Positions 25,919-34,745 of a stretch of DNA of 64,000 nucleotides are shown here, in pieces. The stretch comes from Ruminococcus flavefaciens AE3010. GTDB lineage: Bacteria > Bacillota > Clostridia > Oscillospirales > Ruminococcaceae. The translations under genes and the position numbers were made by a program. Each line of letters opens with the position of its first letter. Within the stretch, counting starts at the first letter, position 1. The notes beneath the pieces are model-generated. The model was not told the origin of the DNA and searched no databases. It saw nothing but the letters and a program-made list of their open reading frames with translations. The stretch is from assembly GCF_000526795.1 (NCBI RefSeq), contig NZ_JAGT01000001.1, positions 2,206,001-2,270,000 of the forward strand, read 5' to 3'.

Positions 25919-26619
25919 TACTGCCCGTCATTCCATTTGTATCCGTAGCCCCAGATAGTGATGATATACTTGGGATTGGAGGGCTCCTCCTCTATCTTCA
26001 TGCGGATACGTCTGATATTTACATCGACTATCTTATCGTCCCCGTAATAGCTCTCTCCCCATATATGGTTGAGTATGCTGGCACGGTCGAGAGCGGTGTT
26101 CTTGTTGTTCATGAAGTATTCCAGTATCTGGTACTCCACCTGAGTGAGCTCTATGGGAGCGCCGTCCTTGGTAACTGTACGGCTCTTGAGGTTGAGCACG
26201 AAGGGACCGCTCTCCAGCACGGACTGCTTCTCGGTCTTGATAAAGCTCATGCACACACGGCGGTATATTGCGTCAACGCGGGCTGTGAGCTCAGACGGTG
26301 AGAAGGGCTTGGTGATATAGTCGTCCGCGCCTATCATAAGACCGCTGACCTTGTCCATTTCCTGAGTTCTTGCGGTAAGCATGATAATGCCGATAGTCGA
26401 GCTCTTTTCACGTATCTTCTTGCAGACCGTAAAGCCGTCTATACCCGGCATCATAATATCCAGCAGGACGATGTCGAAGTTGCCGTTCTCAGCCTCAAAG
26501 GTCTTGAGAGCTGCCTCGCCGCAGTTTACATCAACTACATCATAGCCTGCACGCTTGAGGTTTATTACGACAAATTCGCGGATAGTATCCTCGTCCTCGC
26601 ATATAAGTATACGTTTCAT
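25918..26619 (-). CDS. OmpR-type response regulator
   Basis: The 233-residue protein has a receiver domain (ILICEDEDTIREFV with the acidic pair; the phosphoacceptor Asp in VLLDIMMPG, near residue 54; the Lys in YITKPFSPSEL) and a winged-helix output domain ending in RIRMKIEEEPSNPKYIITIWGYGYKW. It is a DNA-binding transcription factor paired with the kinase at 24515-25918, whose start overlaps its stop. It is followed at 22 bases by a lipoprotein gene upstream in the same direction. Targets are unknown; no repeated binding motif was found by eye. Confidence 0.94.
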   Translation of the reverse strand: MKRILICEDEDTIREFVVINLKRAGYDVVDVNCGEAALKTFEAENGNFDIVLLDIMMPGIDGFTVCKKIREKSSTIGIIMLTARTQEMDKVSGLMIGADDYITKPFSPSELTARVDAIYRRVCMSFIKTEKQSVLESGPFVLNLKSRTVTKDGAPIELTQVEYQILEYFMNNKNTALDRASILNHIWGESYYGDDKIVDVNIRRIRMKIEEEPSNPKYIITIWGYGYKWNDGQ

Positions 26620-26641
26620 CAGTGTTCACTCCTTTTGTGTA

Positions 26642-28006
26642 TCAGTCTCTGTATCTGAATCCAACAGCGGCTTCTCCCATGGTCAGGGAAAGACCGTCTC
26701 CGTCAGTATCTTCGGTTTCGGATATCTGCGCAAGGCATGCCGAATCGCCCTTGGTATGCATCAGCATATAATCCCAAGATAACCTGTCCTCACGTGATGC
26801 TTCGTCCTCGACACAGCAGATATGCAGAAGCTCCCTGCCCGGGATAACATTCTTCTCCTTGTCGGTGGTATAGGAGTAGAATACTATCTCATCGTTGACG
26901 ATATCGCGCTTGACAGTGACCTTGCCCTTCCACCTTTCGGGGAACAGGAAGATATATCCGTCGCTTATGCTGTAGTATGAGATATAGCGCGTCTCAAGCT
27001 TATTGTCGGAGTTTATCTGCTTCCACTCCGTAAGTCTGAGCTGTTCGCCCAGGGGAGAGTCCGTATATCCGGGAGCAAGGAACTGGACAGGTATCTCCGG
27101 CTGTCCGTCGCCGTCGATATCAAATGAAGTACAGCCTGCCGGTCGGGCATTGTCATCATTTTTTACTGATGTTTCAGACACCTTTACCAGCATCTTGGAA
27201 TTGTTCTCTTTATTGTCGTCCAGATAAAAGACATCTGACTGTATGGCATTGGGAGCAGAATATGAGTCAACAAAGATGCCCGTGCGTCCGCTGCCGAGGT
27301 CACCATAGTTAACTTCAAAGTCTGTAAATCCTCCGCTGAGCTCATTTATCATGGGGAAGTACTGTCCGTCGCTGCCAAGGGTATAGATGACCACCTTTGC
27401 AGGCGCCTCACTGCCCGAAGAGCCCGTAATGGTCAGGAACTCCAGCTCTCCGTCCATATCCAGATCCCTGACGTCTATATACGAACAGGGTCTGGAGAAG
27501 GTTGGCGGGTCCTGCAATACGCCGTCAACGTAGTTGTATATGGTAACATTTTTCTCGGAGCGGTTTATCATACTCGTTCCGATTATGATGTTTATCCTGT
27601 CATTGGAGCCAAGCTTTGAGATGATGACCTTTTCTATCTCGCTTCCCTCGGCAGCTTTGTCATATACCGAGCTCCACTGACCGTCGTCCTTTTTATCAAG
27701 GATATTTATGCGCAGGGGATTTTCGTCGGAAGCATGATTGTTCCTCTCATAGAACACCAGTGCCTCATTGCCGCCGTCGCCGTCTATATCCTCGATTATG
27801 AACGCGGAGAGATATTTTCCCGACTTGGGGTATTTAAGGCTTATGTTAGATGTTCCGAGGGACCTTGTCAGCTCCGAATATATCTGCTCCTGCTCGGGAC
27901 CCAGCTTCGGCGGAGTCATAAGGGTGTCTATGCTTGCGCCGAAGGTACAGCCCGTAAGTGCAGCCCCCGTTGCGAGGGCTGTGATGATAGCTGATATTTT
28001 ATTCAT
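26642..28006 (-). CDS. lipoprotein with FG-GAP/VCBS-like repeats
   Basis: The 454-residue protein starts MNKISAIITALATGAALTGC, a signal peptide ending in an LTGC lipobox, so it should be lipid-anchored outside the membrane. Three or four acidic repeats of the form DIDGDGGNEALVF, DLDMDGELEFLTI, DIDGDGQPEIPV look like FG-GAP/VCBS calcium-binding beta-propeller blades. The C-terminal part also ends with DTDGDGLSLTMGE. I know no named family that fits fully. It lies between citrate synthase and a two-component system with gaps of 10 and 22 bases, so it is co-transcribed and may feed the kinase. That functional link is inference. Confidence 0.75.
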   Translation of the reverse strand: MNKISAIITALATGAALTGCTFGASIDTLMTPPKLGPEQEQIYSELTRSLGTSNISLKYPKSGKYLSAFIIEDIDGDGGNEALVFYERNNHASDENPLRINILDKKDDGQWSSVYDKAAEGSEIEKVIISKLGSNDRINIIIGTSMINRSEKNVTIYNYVDGVLQDPPTFSRPCSYIDVRDLDMDGELEFLTITGSSGSEAPAKVVIYTLGSDGQYFPMINELSGGFTDFEVNYGDLGSGRTGIFVDSYSAPNAIQSDVFYLDDNKENNSKMLVKVSETSVKNDDNARPAGCTSFDIDGDGQPEIPVQFLAPGYTDSPLGEQLRLTEWKQINSDNKLETRYISYYSISDGYIFLFPERWKGKVTVKRDIVNDEIVFYSYTTDKEKNVIPGRELLHICCVEDEASREDRLSWDYMLMHTKGDSACLAQISETEDTDGDGLSLTMGEAAVGFRYRD

Positions 28007-28016
28007 AGGATATGCT

Positions 28017-29375
28017 TTATTCGCGCTCGGAGAGCTTTATGTATTCCTTTTCCTTTGCGATAGCCTTGTACGCAGGACGGATTATCCTTCCGCCCGTGAG
28101 TATCTCCTCCATGCGGTGAGCAGCCCAGCCTGCCATACGCGCAATGGCGAACAGCGGTGTGAAGAGCTCGTCGGGGATACCCAGCATACGGTAAACAAGA
28201 CCCGAATACATATCCACGTTAGCGCACATGGTCTTGGAGCTTCCCTTCATTTCAAGGAACACCTCGGGAGTAAGTCTCTCGATAGTTTCAAGGAGTCTGA
28301 ACTCAGCCTCGATATCCTTGCCCTTTGCAAGCTCGAAAGCCTTTTTCTTCAGGATAACGGCACGGGGGTCCGAGACAGTGTATACCGCGTGTCCCATACC
28401 GTAGATAAGACCCGAATGGTCGTTGGTCTCCTTGCGTATGGTCTTGCGCATGTAGTCTGCCACCTCGCCCTCGTCTTCCCAGTTCTTGATGTTAGCCTTG
28501 AAGTTGTCAAGCATATTGATAACCGCAAGGTTAGCACCGCCGTGACGGGGACCTTTAAGGGAGCATATAGCCGACGAATAAGCCGAATAGGGGTCTGTGC
28601 CCGATGAAGTCAGCACGCGGCATGTAAAGGTGGAGTTATTTCCGCCGCCGTGCTCAGCCTGTAACATGAGCAGACGGTCAAGCATCTGTGCCTCGTCCTT
28701 GGTGTACTTTCTGTCGGGACGGAGCAGCGAAAGGATACACTGAGCGGTGTTCTCCTCGTAATTTATTGGGTGCATTATCATGCTCTGGTTGTCGAAAACT
28801 CTGCGCTTGACCTGATAAGCGTTAGCCATGATGACAGGCATCTTGGCAATAAGGCTGACAGCGGTGCGCATTTCATTTTCAAGTCCCTTGTTCTCGCACT
28901 CGTCGTCGTAGGAATACAGAGCCAGCACCGAACGTGCCAGCTTGTTCATGATATTCTTTGACGGAGCCTTGAGTATCATATCCTCAACGAAGCCGTTGGG
29001 CAGGTCTCTCTTGACTGATATATATGAGCTGAAGGTCTTGAGCTCCTTCTCGTTGGGCAGATGACCGAAGAGCAGCAGGAAAGCAGTCTCCTCATAGCCA
29101 TAGCGGTCATCCTTTTCAACGTTCTCCACAAGGTCGTTGATGTTGTAGCCTCTGTATATGAGCTGACCCGGTATAGGCTCTTTTTCGCCCTCGTTCACCA
29201 CATAGCCGTGAACGTTGCATATATTGGTGATTCCAGCCATTACACCTGTGCCGTCGCTGTTGCGAAGTCCTCTCTTGACATGGTATTTTTCATAAAGCTT
29301 GGGGTCGATAGCGGAATTATCCGCAAGTCTCCCGCATAAATCTGTAATGTTAGCGCCTGAAATGTATGACGGCAT
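28017..29375 (-). CDS. gltA: citrate synthase
   Basis: The ATG at 29373-29375 is taken as the start; GTG codons at 29378 and 29384 are alternatives. AGGAG sits ten bases before the ATG, giving 452 residues. The protein shows the citrate synthase fold with LQAEHGGGNNSTFTCRV (active-site His region), GLIYGMGHAVYTVSDPRA with the second His, and a conserved Asp/Arg set toward the C-terminus (VDMYSGLVYRMLGIP). It condenses oxaloacetate with acetyl-CoA; in an anaerobe it serves the oxidative branch toward glutamate. It is the first gene of the long collinear series, behind a consensus promoter. Distinct subtypes (Re-type) are excluded by these His/Asp motifs. Confidence 0.94.
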   Translation of the reverse strand: MPSYISGANITDLCGRLADNSAIDPKLYEKYHVKRGLRNSDGTGVMAGITNICNVHGYVVNEGEKEPIPGQLIYRGYNINDLVENVEKDDRYGYEETAFLLLFGHLPNEKELKTFSSYISVKRDLPNGFVEDMILKAPSKNIMNKLARSVLALYSYDDECENKGLENEMRTAVSLIAKMPVIMANAYQVKRRVFDNQSMIMHPINYEENTAQCILSLLRPDRKYTKDEAQMLDRLLMLQAEHGGGNNSTFTCRVLTSSGTDPYSAYSSAICSLKGPRHGGANLAVINMLDNFKANIKNWEDEGEVADYMRKTIRKETNDHSGLIYGMGHAVYTVSDPRAVILKKKAFELAKGKDIEAEFRLLETIERLTPEVFLEMKGSSKTMCANVDMYSGLVYRMLGIPDELFTPLFAIARMAGWAAHRMEEILTGGRIIRPAYKAIAKEKEYIKLSERE

Positions 29376-29408
29376 CACGATCACACTCCTAAAACATATT
29401 CATTATTA

Positions 29409-29437
29409 ATTATACACCATATTAATTATAATGTCAA
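29409..29437 (-). promoter_or_regulatory. promoter of gltA and the downstream series
   Basis: TTGACA (29432-29437) and TATAAT (29409-29414) on the minus strand, 17-base spacer, 35 bases before the ATG. No further promoter of this quality is seen before the recA group. Confidence 0.85.
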
Positions 29438-29509
29438 ATGTTATTTATAATATAAAGAGCCGTCATAAAACGTATGTTCTTGTGTATTATGTTGAAAGGA
29501 GCCACCCTT

Positions 29510-30529
29510 ATGAAGAAAATCCTCTTATCCGCTCTACTGCTCATTTTAGCCATAACCGTACTCCCTGCCCTGCCTGTAATCGTCCGCAGCAGGAGCTCTC
29601 CCAATGACGCGCAGCAGGCAGCAGTACTGAAAGAGCTCACCGCTGAAAGAGAAAAGACCGACAATAAGCAATTCTCACGGGAGCCCTACAAGGTGCTCGA
29701 TGTTGAGAGCGGAAAGGTGCTGAAGGTGCCTGTCCGCGACTACGTCATAGGAGCTGTCTGTGCGGAGATGCCTGCATCATTCGGTGAGGAAGCCCTGAAA
29801 GCTCAGGCTGTGGCTGCCCACACCTATGCGGAGCGCCAGCGGCTCCGCGAAAAAGAGTCCCCGTCAGCAGAGCTGAAAGGGGCGGATTTCTCCAATGATA
29901 CCGAGAAGTATCAGGGCTACTACACCAAGGAACAGATAAAGGAGATATTCGGGGACAATTACGAGAAAAACTACAAAAAAATAGCCGCCGCCGCAGACGA
30001 AGTACTCTCTTACATCATCACCTATGAGGACGCGCCTATAATCGCCGCTTTTCACTCCATGTCAGCAGGCTTTACCGAAAGTGCCGAAAACGCATGGGGA
30101 GCTCCCGTGGACTACCTTGTGGAGGTGGACAGCCGCTCCGACCTGACAGCTCCCAAATTCCGCGAGGACAAGCGCTTCAAGGCGGCGGAGCTGAAAGCCG
30201 CTCTTGAAGCGGCTTTCGACGGCGTGTCCCTCGGTGATGACATGACACAGTGGCTGAAAGTCCTTACTGTTTCCGATTCGGGAACAGTGCTGGAAGCCTC
30301 CGTCGGGGGGCACACCGTCACAGGAGGTCAGGTGCGTTCCGCACTTGACCTCCGATCCGCCGCCTTTGAGGTACGCTGTGAGCCCGACGAAATCGTCATC
30401 ACTACCAAGGGCTACGGCCACGGCGTGGGCATGAGCCAGTACGGCGCGGACGCCATGGCGGCTGAGGGTAAGAGCTGGCGCGATATCCTTGACCATTACT
30501 ACCCGAACTGCACTATATCCAAAAGCTGA
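29510..30529 (+). CDS. spoIID: stage II sporulation protein D-like murein glycosidase
   Basis: The ATG at 29510 has AAAGGAG nine bases upstream and gives 339 residues with an N-terminal membrane anchor (ILLSALLLILAITVLPAL, about 4-22). The SpoIID/LytB domain contains VRDYVIGAVCAEMPASFG, where Glu of AEMP is the expected catalytic residue, then EALKAQAVAAHTYA and, near the end, GYGHGVGMSQYGADAMA. SpoIID is a lytic transglycosylase acting with SpoIIP and SpoIIM during forespore engulfment. spoIIR or spoIIID are not adjacent. It is divergent from gltA and stands alone. Its presence implies at least remnants of a sporulation programme. Confidence 0.9.
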   Translation: MKKILLSALLLILAITVLPALPVIVRSRSSPNDAQQAAVLKELTAEREKTDNKQFSREPYKVLDVESGKVLKVPVRDYVIGAVCAEMPASFGEEALKAQAVAAHTYAERQRLREKESPSAELKGADFSNDTEKYQGYYTKEQIKEIFGDNYEKNYKKIAAAADEVLSYIITYEDAPIIAAFHSMSAGFTESAENAWGAPVDYLVEVDSRSDLTAPKFREDKRFKAAELKAALEAAFDGVSLGDDMTQWLKVLTVSDSGTVLEASVGGHTVTGGQVRSALDLRSAAFEVRCEPDEIVITTKGYGHGVGMSQYGADAMAAEGKSWRDILDHYYPNCTISKS

Positions 30530-30607
30530 TACCCCGCAGAAGCTGAGCTGTTTTTGTGCAAAACGCAATAAAAGTCTTTCATTTATTGCCAAATCCGTCA
30601 AATAATA

Positions 30608-30636
30608 TTGACAGGTCTTTTCAGATTTGTTATAAT
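30608..30636 (+). promoter_or_regulatory. consensus promoter of the second polysaccharide cluster
   Basis: TTGACA (30608-30613) and TATAAT (30631-30636), 17-base spacer, about 78 bases before the sugar transferase ATG, with an untranslated leader of about that length. Confidence 0.88.
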
Positions 30637-30720
30637 AACTCTGTACCGCTTTTTGCGGCACATAGAGACAAGAAATACAGATCACAAGGAGACTGCGTCC
30701 GCAAAAAACGGATAAGGATT

Positions 30721-32109
30721 ATGAACAAAAACAGAGATTTATATAAAAGATTTGTCACGTTTGTTTCGGGAATACTTCTTCTCGCCATGCTCACGGGCAT
30801 CTTCGCCTTTGTGTGGTACAAAAACTACAGCGGAGAGATAGTGCTCCCCTATTACAGACGAGGAAACTGGGTGCTCATCGCTATCTACTGCCTGCTGGTA
30901 TGGCTCTTTTTCAGAGCATACGGCGGCTTCAAGCTGGGCTACCTTAAAAAGACCGATATGCTGTACGCGCAGATGATATCAATGATATGCGTAAATACAG
31001 TTTCATACTTTCTCATCAGCCTTATCGGACGACATTTCATGGCTGTCATGCCTGTCGTAATAATGACCTGCGTGGATATGGGAGTCATAGCTCTATGGAC
31101 TCTCCTTGCAGGCAAGCTGTACTTTATGATATATCCGCCGCGAAAGCTGGTCATCATCTACGGAAGCCATCAGGCGGCGGCTCTGGTGCTGAAAATGAGC
31201 CAGCGCGTGGACAAGTACATGATATGCGAGTCCATAAGCATAAGCGAGCCCGAGGAAAAAGTAAAAGAGCTCATTATGAAGTACGAGGGCGTTATAGTCT
31301 GCGATATCCCTGCGGAACAGAGAAACGACTACCTGAAATTCTGCTTCGAGCACTCCAAACGCGCGTATATCGCCCCGAAAATCTCAGATATTATAATAAG
31401 AGGCGCAGATGACATACGCCTCTTCGATACCCCTCTCATGCTCTGCCGAAATTACGGACTTGATTTCGAGCAGCAGCTCATAAAGCGCGCATTCGATGTT
31501 GTATTCTCACTTATCGCGCTTATCCCCGCCGCCCCCTTCATGCTCATATCCGCACTGGCGGTAAAGCTCTACGACGGCGGTCCCGTGTTCTACAAGCAGA
31601 AGCGCCTTACTCTGGGCGGCAAGGAGTTCGACGTGTACAAGTTCCGCAGCATGATAGTTGACGCGGAAAAGGACGGCAAGCCCCGTCTCGCCTCCGAGGA
31701 GGACGACCGTATCACTCCAGTGGGAAAGATACTGAGAAAATTCCGCGTGGACGAGTTCCCCCAGCTCCTCAATATCCTCAAGGGCGATATGTCCGTGGTA
31801 GGTCCCCGTCCCGAGCGTCCGGAGCTTACTAAGGAATACGAAAAGGAAATGCCCGAATTCGGCTTCCGCCTTAAAGTAAAGGCAGGTCTCACGGGCTATG
31901 CACAGGTAACGGGAGCCTATGACACCACTCCCTATGACAAGCTGAAAATGGACCTGATGTATATAGAGAATTATTCAATACGTCTTGACCTTCAAATAAT
32001 ACTGATGACATTAAAGACAATGCTCTTCCCGCCCAAGAACAACGCCGAGACAGAGGAGTTGCTCCTTGCGCCGAAGAACAGTGAAAAAAAGGAGAACAAC
32101 AAGCAATGA
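30721..32109 (+). CDS. polyprenyl-phosphate sugar-1-phosphate transferase (WbaP/WcaJ-like)
   Basis: The ATG at 30721 with AAGGAT upstream is chosen; an open frame continues upstream through the promoter and is not coding there. The 462-residue protein has four N-terminal hydrophobic segments (about 15-37, 45-62, 80-100, 105-128) and a cytoplasmic part. The C-terminal bacterial sugar transferase domain (from KRAFDVVFSLIALI) carries the catalytic motifs YKFRSMIVDAEKDG, DEFPQLLNILKGDMSVVGPRPERPE and LTGYAQVTG. It loads the first sugar phosphate onto undecaprenyl phosphate to start polysaccharide synthesis. It overlaps manC by four bases. The donor sugar is not determined. Confidence 0.9.
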   Translation: MNKNRDLYKRFVTFVSGILLLAMLTGIFAFVWYKNYSGEIVLPYYRRGNWVLIAIYCLLVWLFFRAYGGFKLGYLKKTDMLYAQMISMICVNTVSYFLISLIGRHFMAVMPVVIMTCVDMGVIALWTLLAGKLYFMIYPPRKLVIIYGSHQAAALVLKMSQRVDKYMICESISISEPEEKVKELIMKYEGVIVCDIPAEQRNDYLKFCFEHSKRAYIAPKISDIIIRGADDIRLFDTPLMLCRNYGLDFEQQLIKRAFDVVFSLIALIPAAPFMLISALAVKLYDGGPVFYKQKRLTLGGKEFDVYKFRSMIVDAEKDGKPRLASEEDDRITPVGKILRKFRVDEFPQLLNILKGDMSVVGPRPERPELTKEYEKEMPEFGFRLKVKAGLTGYAQVTGAYDTTPYDKLKMDLMYIENYSIRLDLQIILMTLKTMLFPPKNNAETEELLLAPKNSEKKENNKQ

Positions 32110-33170
32110 AGACCACCGCAGTCATCATGGCAGGCGGACGGGGCGAGCGTTTCTGGCCAAAGAGCCGCAACGCTACTCCCAAGCAGTTCCTCTCACTCAC
32201 CAAAGACGGAGAGACCATGATACAGAAAACCGTAAAGCGACTTTTGCCCATTGTTGAGGCTGAGGACATCTACATCGTTACAAACGCCGCTTATACCGAC
32301 CTTGTACACGACCAGCTCCCCAATATCCCAAAGGATAATATACTGGCAGAGCCCTGCGCAAGGAATACTGCTCCCTGTATTGCATTTGCGGCAGCAGTTA
32401 TCAACCGCAAGTACGAGGACGCAGTTATGCTGGTGCTCCCCTCTGACCACCTCATAGGCTATGAGAACATCTACATCAACACTCTCAGAAAGGCTATAAA
32501 GGCTGCCGAAAAGGGCAAGCGCCTTGTGACCATAGGCATTACTCCCGAATATCCCGAAACAGGCTACGGCTATATCAACTTCGGTGAGGAAAAGGGCGAT
32601 GTCTACGCTGTTGAACGCTTCGTTGAAAAGCCCGACCTTCCAAAAGCAAAGGAGTATCTTGCATCAGGCAAGTACCTCTGGAACAGCGGTATGTTCGTAT
32701 GGAAGATATCCTCAATAATGCTAAACTTAAAGGCACTCATGCCTGATATATATGAGGGTGCAGTCCGCATAGAAGAAGCCTTCGGCACACCTGAGTTCAC
32801 GGACGTTCTCGTCAAGGAGTTCACCGCTTTCAGAAGTGAGTCCGTTGACTTCGGCATCATGGAAAAGGCAAAGCACATCTACACTATCCCGGGCAGCTTC
32901 GGCTGGGACGACGTGGGAAGCTGGCTGGCTGTTGAGCGTATCAACGAGACCGACGACGACAAGAACTACATCGACGGCGACGTTATCACCATAGACTCAA
33001 AGCGCACCACCATATGCGGAGGCAAGCGCCTTATAGCTGCCGTTGGCACAAGAGATATCATTATCGTGGACACTGACGACGTGCTCCTTGTGTGCTCGAA
33101 AAACAGCACACAGGACGTCAAAAAGGTCATCGCTCAGCTCAAAGAGCAGAAAAGAACGGAATTTATATAA
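32106..33170 (+). CDS. manC: mannose-1-phosphate guanylyltransferase
   Basis: The 354-residue protein has the nucleotidyltransferase motif MAGGRGERFWPKSRNATPKQFLSL (parts at about 8-31), the P-loop-like FVEKPD at about 175, and the sugar-nucleotide-binding segments GYGYINFG and WDDVGSW. The size matches the one-domain GMP type (about 350), without the cupin isomerase domain of two-domain ManC. It makes GDP-mannose from mannose-1-phosphate and GTP. The next gene, gmd, uses GDP-mannose, so the pair defines a GDP-6-deoxysugar route. It is coupled to the upstream sugar transferase and followed by a dispersed repeat. Confidence 0.94.
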   Translation: MKTTAVIMAGGRGERFWPKSRNATPKQFLSLTKDGETMIQKTVKRLLPIVEAEDIYIVTNAAYTDLVHDQLPNIPKDNILAEPCARNTAPCIAFAAAVINRKYEDAVMLVLPSDHLIGYENIYINTLRKAIKAAEKGKRLVTIGITPEYPETGYGYINFGEEKGDVYAVERFVEKPDLPKAKEYLASGKYLWNSGMFVWKISSIMLNLKALMPDIYEGAVRIEEAFGTPEFTDVLVKEFTAFRSESVDFGIMEKAKHIYTIPGSFGWDDVGSWLAVERINETDDDKNYIDGDVITIDSKRTTICGGKRLIAAVGTRDIIIVDTDDVLLVCSKNSTQDVKKVIAQLKEQKRTEFI

Positions 33171-33297
33171 AATTTAGAATTGAAAATTGAGAATTATTGT
33201 TATCGTCTTGCGGCGATATGATTTAAATCTGTCTGCCGTCAGGCAGACACATTCATTCTCCATTCTCAATTCTACATTCTCAATTTGACAATAATTC
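33171..33297. repeat. dispersed inverted-repeat element inside the polysaccharide operon
   Basis: Left end AATTTAGAATTGAAAATTGA, right end CATTCTCCATTCTCAATTCT, with inner palindromes (GGCGATATG and TGCCGTCAGGCAG). Same family as 11368-11521. It lies between manC and gmd and leaves only the ribosome site (AAAGGAG) between itself and gmd. Confidence 0.75.
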
Positions 33298-33317
33298 AAG
33301 TTAAAGGAGTAAAATAA

Positions 33318-34355
33318 ATGAAGAACGCACTTATTACAGGAATCACAGGTCAGGACGGCTCTTACCTCGCAGAGCTCCTGCTGGAAAAGGGTTATAACGT
33401 ATACGGTATCTGGAGAAGAAAGGCCACCGTTGACTACGGCAATATCGCTCACTTAAAGGACAAGGTTCACCTTATCTACGCAGATATGACCGACCCCGTA
33501 TCCCTTATCTCCGCTATGAAAATATCACAGGCTGACGAGGTTTACAACCTTGCTGCTCAGTCCTTCGTTGCTACAAGCTGGGACACTCCTCTCGGCACAG
33601 CAGATATAGACGCTCTCGGCGTTACAAATATGCTGGAGGCTATCCGCATAGTAAAGCCCGAGGCCCGCTTCTATCAGGCTTCCACATCGGAGATGTTCGG
33701 TCTGGTACAGGAGATACCCCAGAAGGAGACTACTCCTTTCTATCCAAGAAGCCCATACGGCGTAGCTAAGCTCTACGGTCACTGGATCACAAAGAACTAC
33801 CGCGAGAGCTACGATCTCTTTGCCTGCTCCGGTATCCTTTTCAACCACGAGTCCGAGCGCCGCGGTATCGAGTTCGTTACACGTAAGATAACCGACGCCG
33901 CTGTACGCATCAAGCTTGGCGTTCAGGAGTACATGGAGCTTGGAAACATGGACTCAAAGCGTGACTGGGGCCACTCAAAGGACTATGTCCGCGCTATGTG
34001 GCTCATGCTCCAGCAGGACAAGCCCGACGACTACGTTATCGCTACGAATGAGACAAGAACTGTCCGTGAGTTCGTAGAGACTGCTTTCAGGCACCTTGAC
34101 ATCGATGTAGAGTGGCAGGGCTCAGGCGTTGACGAGATAGGCATCAACAAGGCAAACGGCAAGACCATCGTAAAGGTCAACAAGAAGTTCTTCCGTCCCG
34201 CAGAGGTAGATATACTCCTCGGCGATCCGTCAAAGGCTGAGAAAGCTCTCGGCTGGAAGCGCGAGATAAACTTCTCACAGCTTGTAGAGCGCATGGTAAA
34301 GAACGATCTTGAACTGGTACAGAACGAATTGAAGGTCAAGGAGATACTTGGCTGA
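33318..34355 (+). CDS. gmd: GDP-mannose 4,6-dehydratase
   Basis: The 345-residue SDR enzyme has the nucleotide-binding GITGQDGSYLAELLLEKGY (residues 8-26) and the active-site YGVAK with Tyr and Lys (SPYGVAKLYGHW). The catalytic Thr-Glu pair lies in STSEMFG, and the specific NHESERRGIEFVTRKIT motif distinguishes Gmd from other dehydratases. Length fits (340-370). It converts GDP-mannose to GDP-4-keto-6-deoxy-mannose in the cytoplasm. With manC upstream and an Rmd-like reductase at 38100-39068, the product is probably GDP-rhamnose or a related sugar. Confidence 0.97.
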   Translation: MKNALITGITGQDGSYLAELLLEKGYNVYGIWRRKATVDYGNIAHLKDKVHLIYADMTDPVSLISAMKISQADEVYNLAAQSFVATSWDTPLGTADIDALGVTNMLEAIRIVKPEARFYQASTSEMFGLVQEIPQKETTPFYPRSPYGVAKLYGHWITKNYRESYDLFACSGILFNHESERRGIEFVTRKITDAAVRIKLGVQEYMELGNMDSKRDWGHSKDYVRAMWLMLQQDKPDDYVIATNETRTVREFVETAFRHLDIDVEWQGSGVDEIGINKANGKTIVKVNKKFFRPAEVDILLGDPSKAEKALGWKREINFSQLVERMVKNDLELVQNELKVKEILG

Positions 34356-34367
34356 AATAAAACTGCT

Positions 34368-34418
34368 GCTGACCGTAAAAGCCGCATAATAAACGGCTTT
34401 TGAGGGGGTTCGGTCAGC
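34368..34418 (+). other. nested RNA hairpin in the gmd to small-gene gap
   Basis: Outer arms GCTGACCG (34368-34375) and CGGTCAGC (34411-34418) enclose a second pair of arms AAAGCCG / CGGCTTT (34378-34384, 34394-34400). A GAGGGGGTT stretch (34402-34410) separates the two arms on one side. There is no T-run, so it is not an obvious terminator. Confidence 0.6.
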
Positions 34419-34445
34419 CTGACTATGATAAGAGGGAGTATAACA

Positions 34446-34715
34446 ATGAGCATGGAGCTTGATATTTTAAGAAATCAGAAGGGCGGCTACAACAAGGAGT
34501 CCTTCATAGCAAAACTGGACGCATACAATACACTTATCACCGCAATGCAGAACGGTCTGCCCGAGGATAAGGCAAAGGCTGAGCTGGAGCTTATCCACCA
34601 GCAGCCCCTTTTCAGAGAAAAAGGCGGATTTTTCGGCAAGGTGGGCTTCTCGGTAGAGGATACCGACGCCTACATCGCAGATCTTGAAAAAGGTATCGCA
34701 CAGGCTTTCAAGTAA
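34446..34715 (+). CDS. small DivIVA-like protein 1
   Basis: The 89-residue soluble protein starts at ATG 34446 with GAGGGAG upstream. The first half holds GGYNKESFIAKLDAYNTLI, and the C-terminus GFSVEDTDAYIADLEKGIAQAF. Both resemble the GY/GF..xxVDxFIxxLE.. repeat of the DivIVA family of membrane-curvature proteins, though this is a visual match. The following gene encodes a clear paralogue (GGYVKKDVIAKIDAYNKLI, GFSVSQTNSFIDDLEREIA), so the pair is a tandem duplication. It lies inside the polysaccharide cluster. A scaffolding or regulatory role is possible; I do not assign a function. Confidence 0.72.
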   Translation: MSMELDILRNQKGGYNKESFIAKLDAYNTLITAMQNGLPEDKAKAELELIHQQPLFREKGGFFGKVGFSVEDTDAYIADLEKGIAQAFK

Positions 34716-34745
34716 AACGACACTCTTTCTGAAAGGAGCGTTATT

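Noticed and set aside
29461..29509. Sigma-E promoter for spoIID
   Set aside because: A TCATAAA stretch resembles a -35, but no convincing -10 lies at the right distance.
34368..34418. c-di-GMP, preQ1 or fluoride riboswitch
   Set aside because: The conserved nucleotides of those aptamers are absent; only a nested stem is visible.
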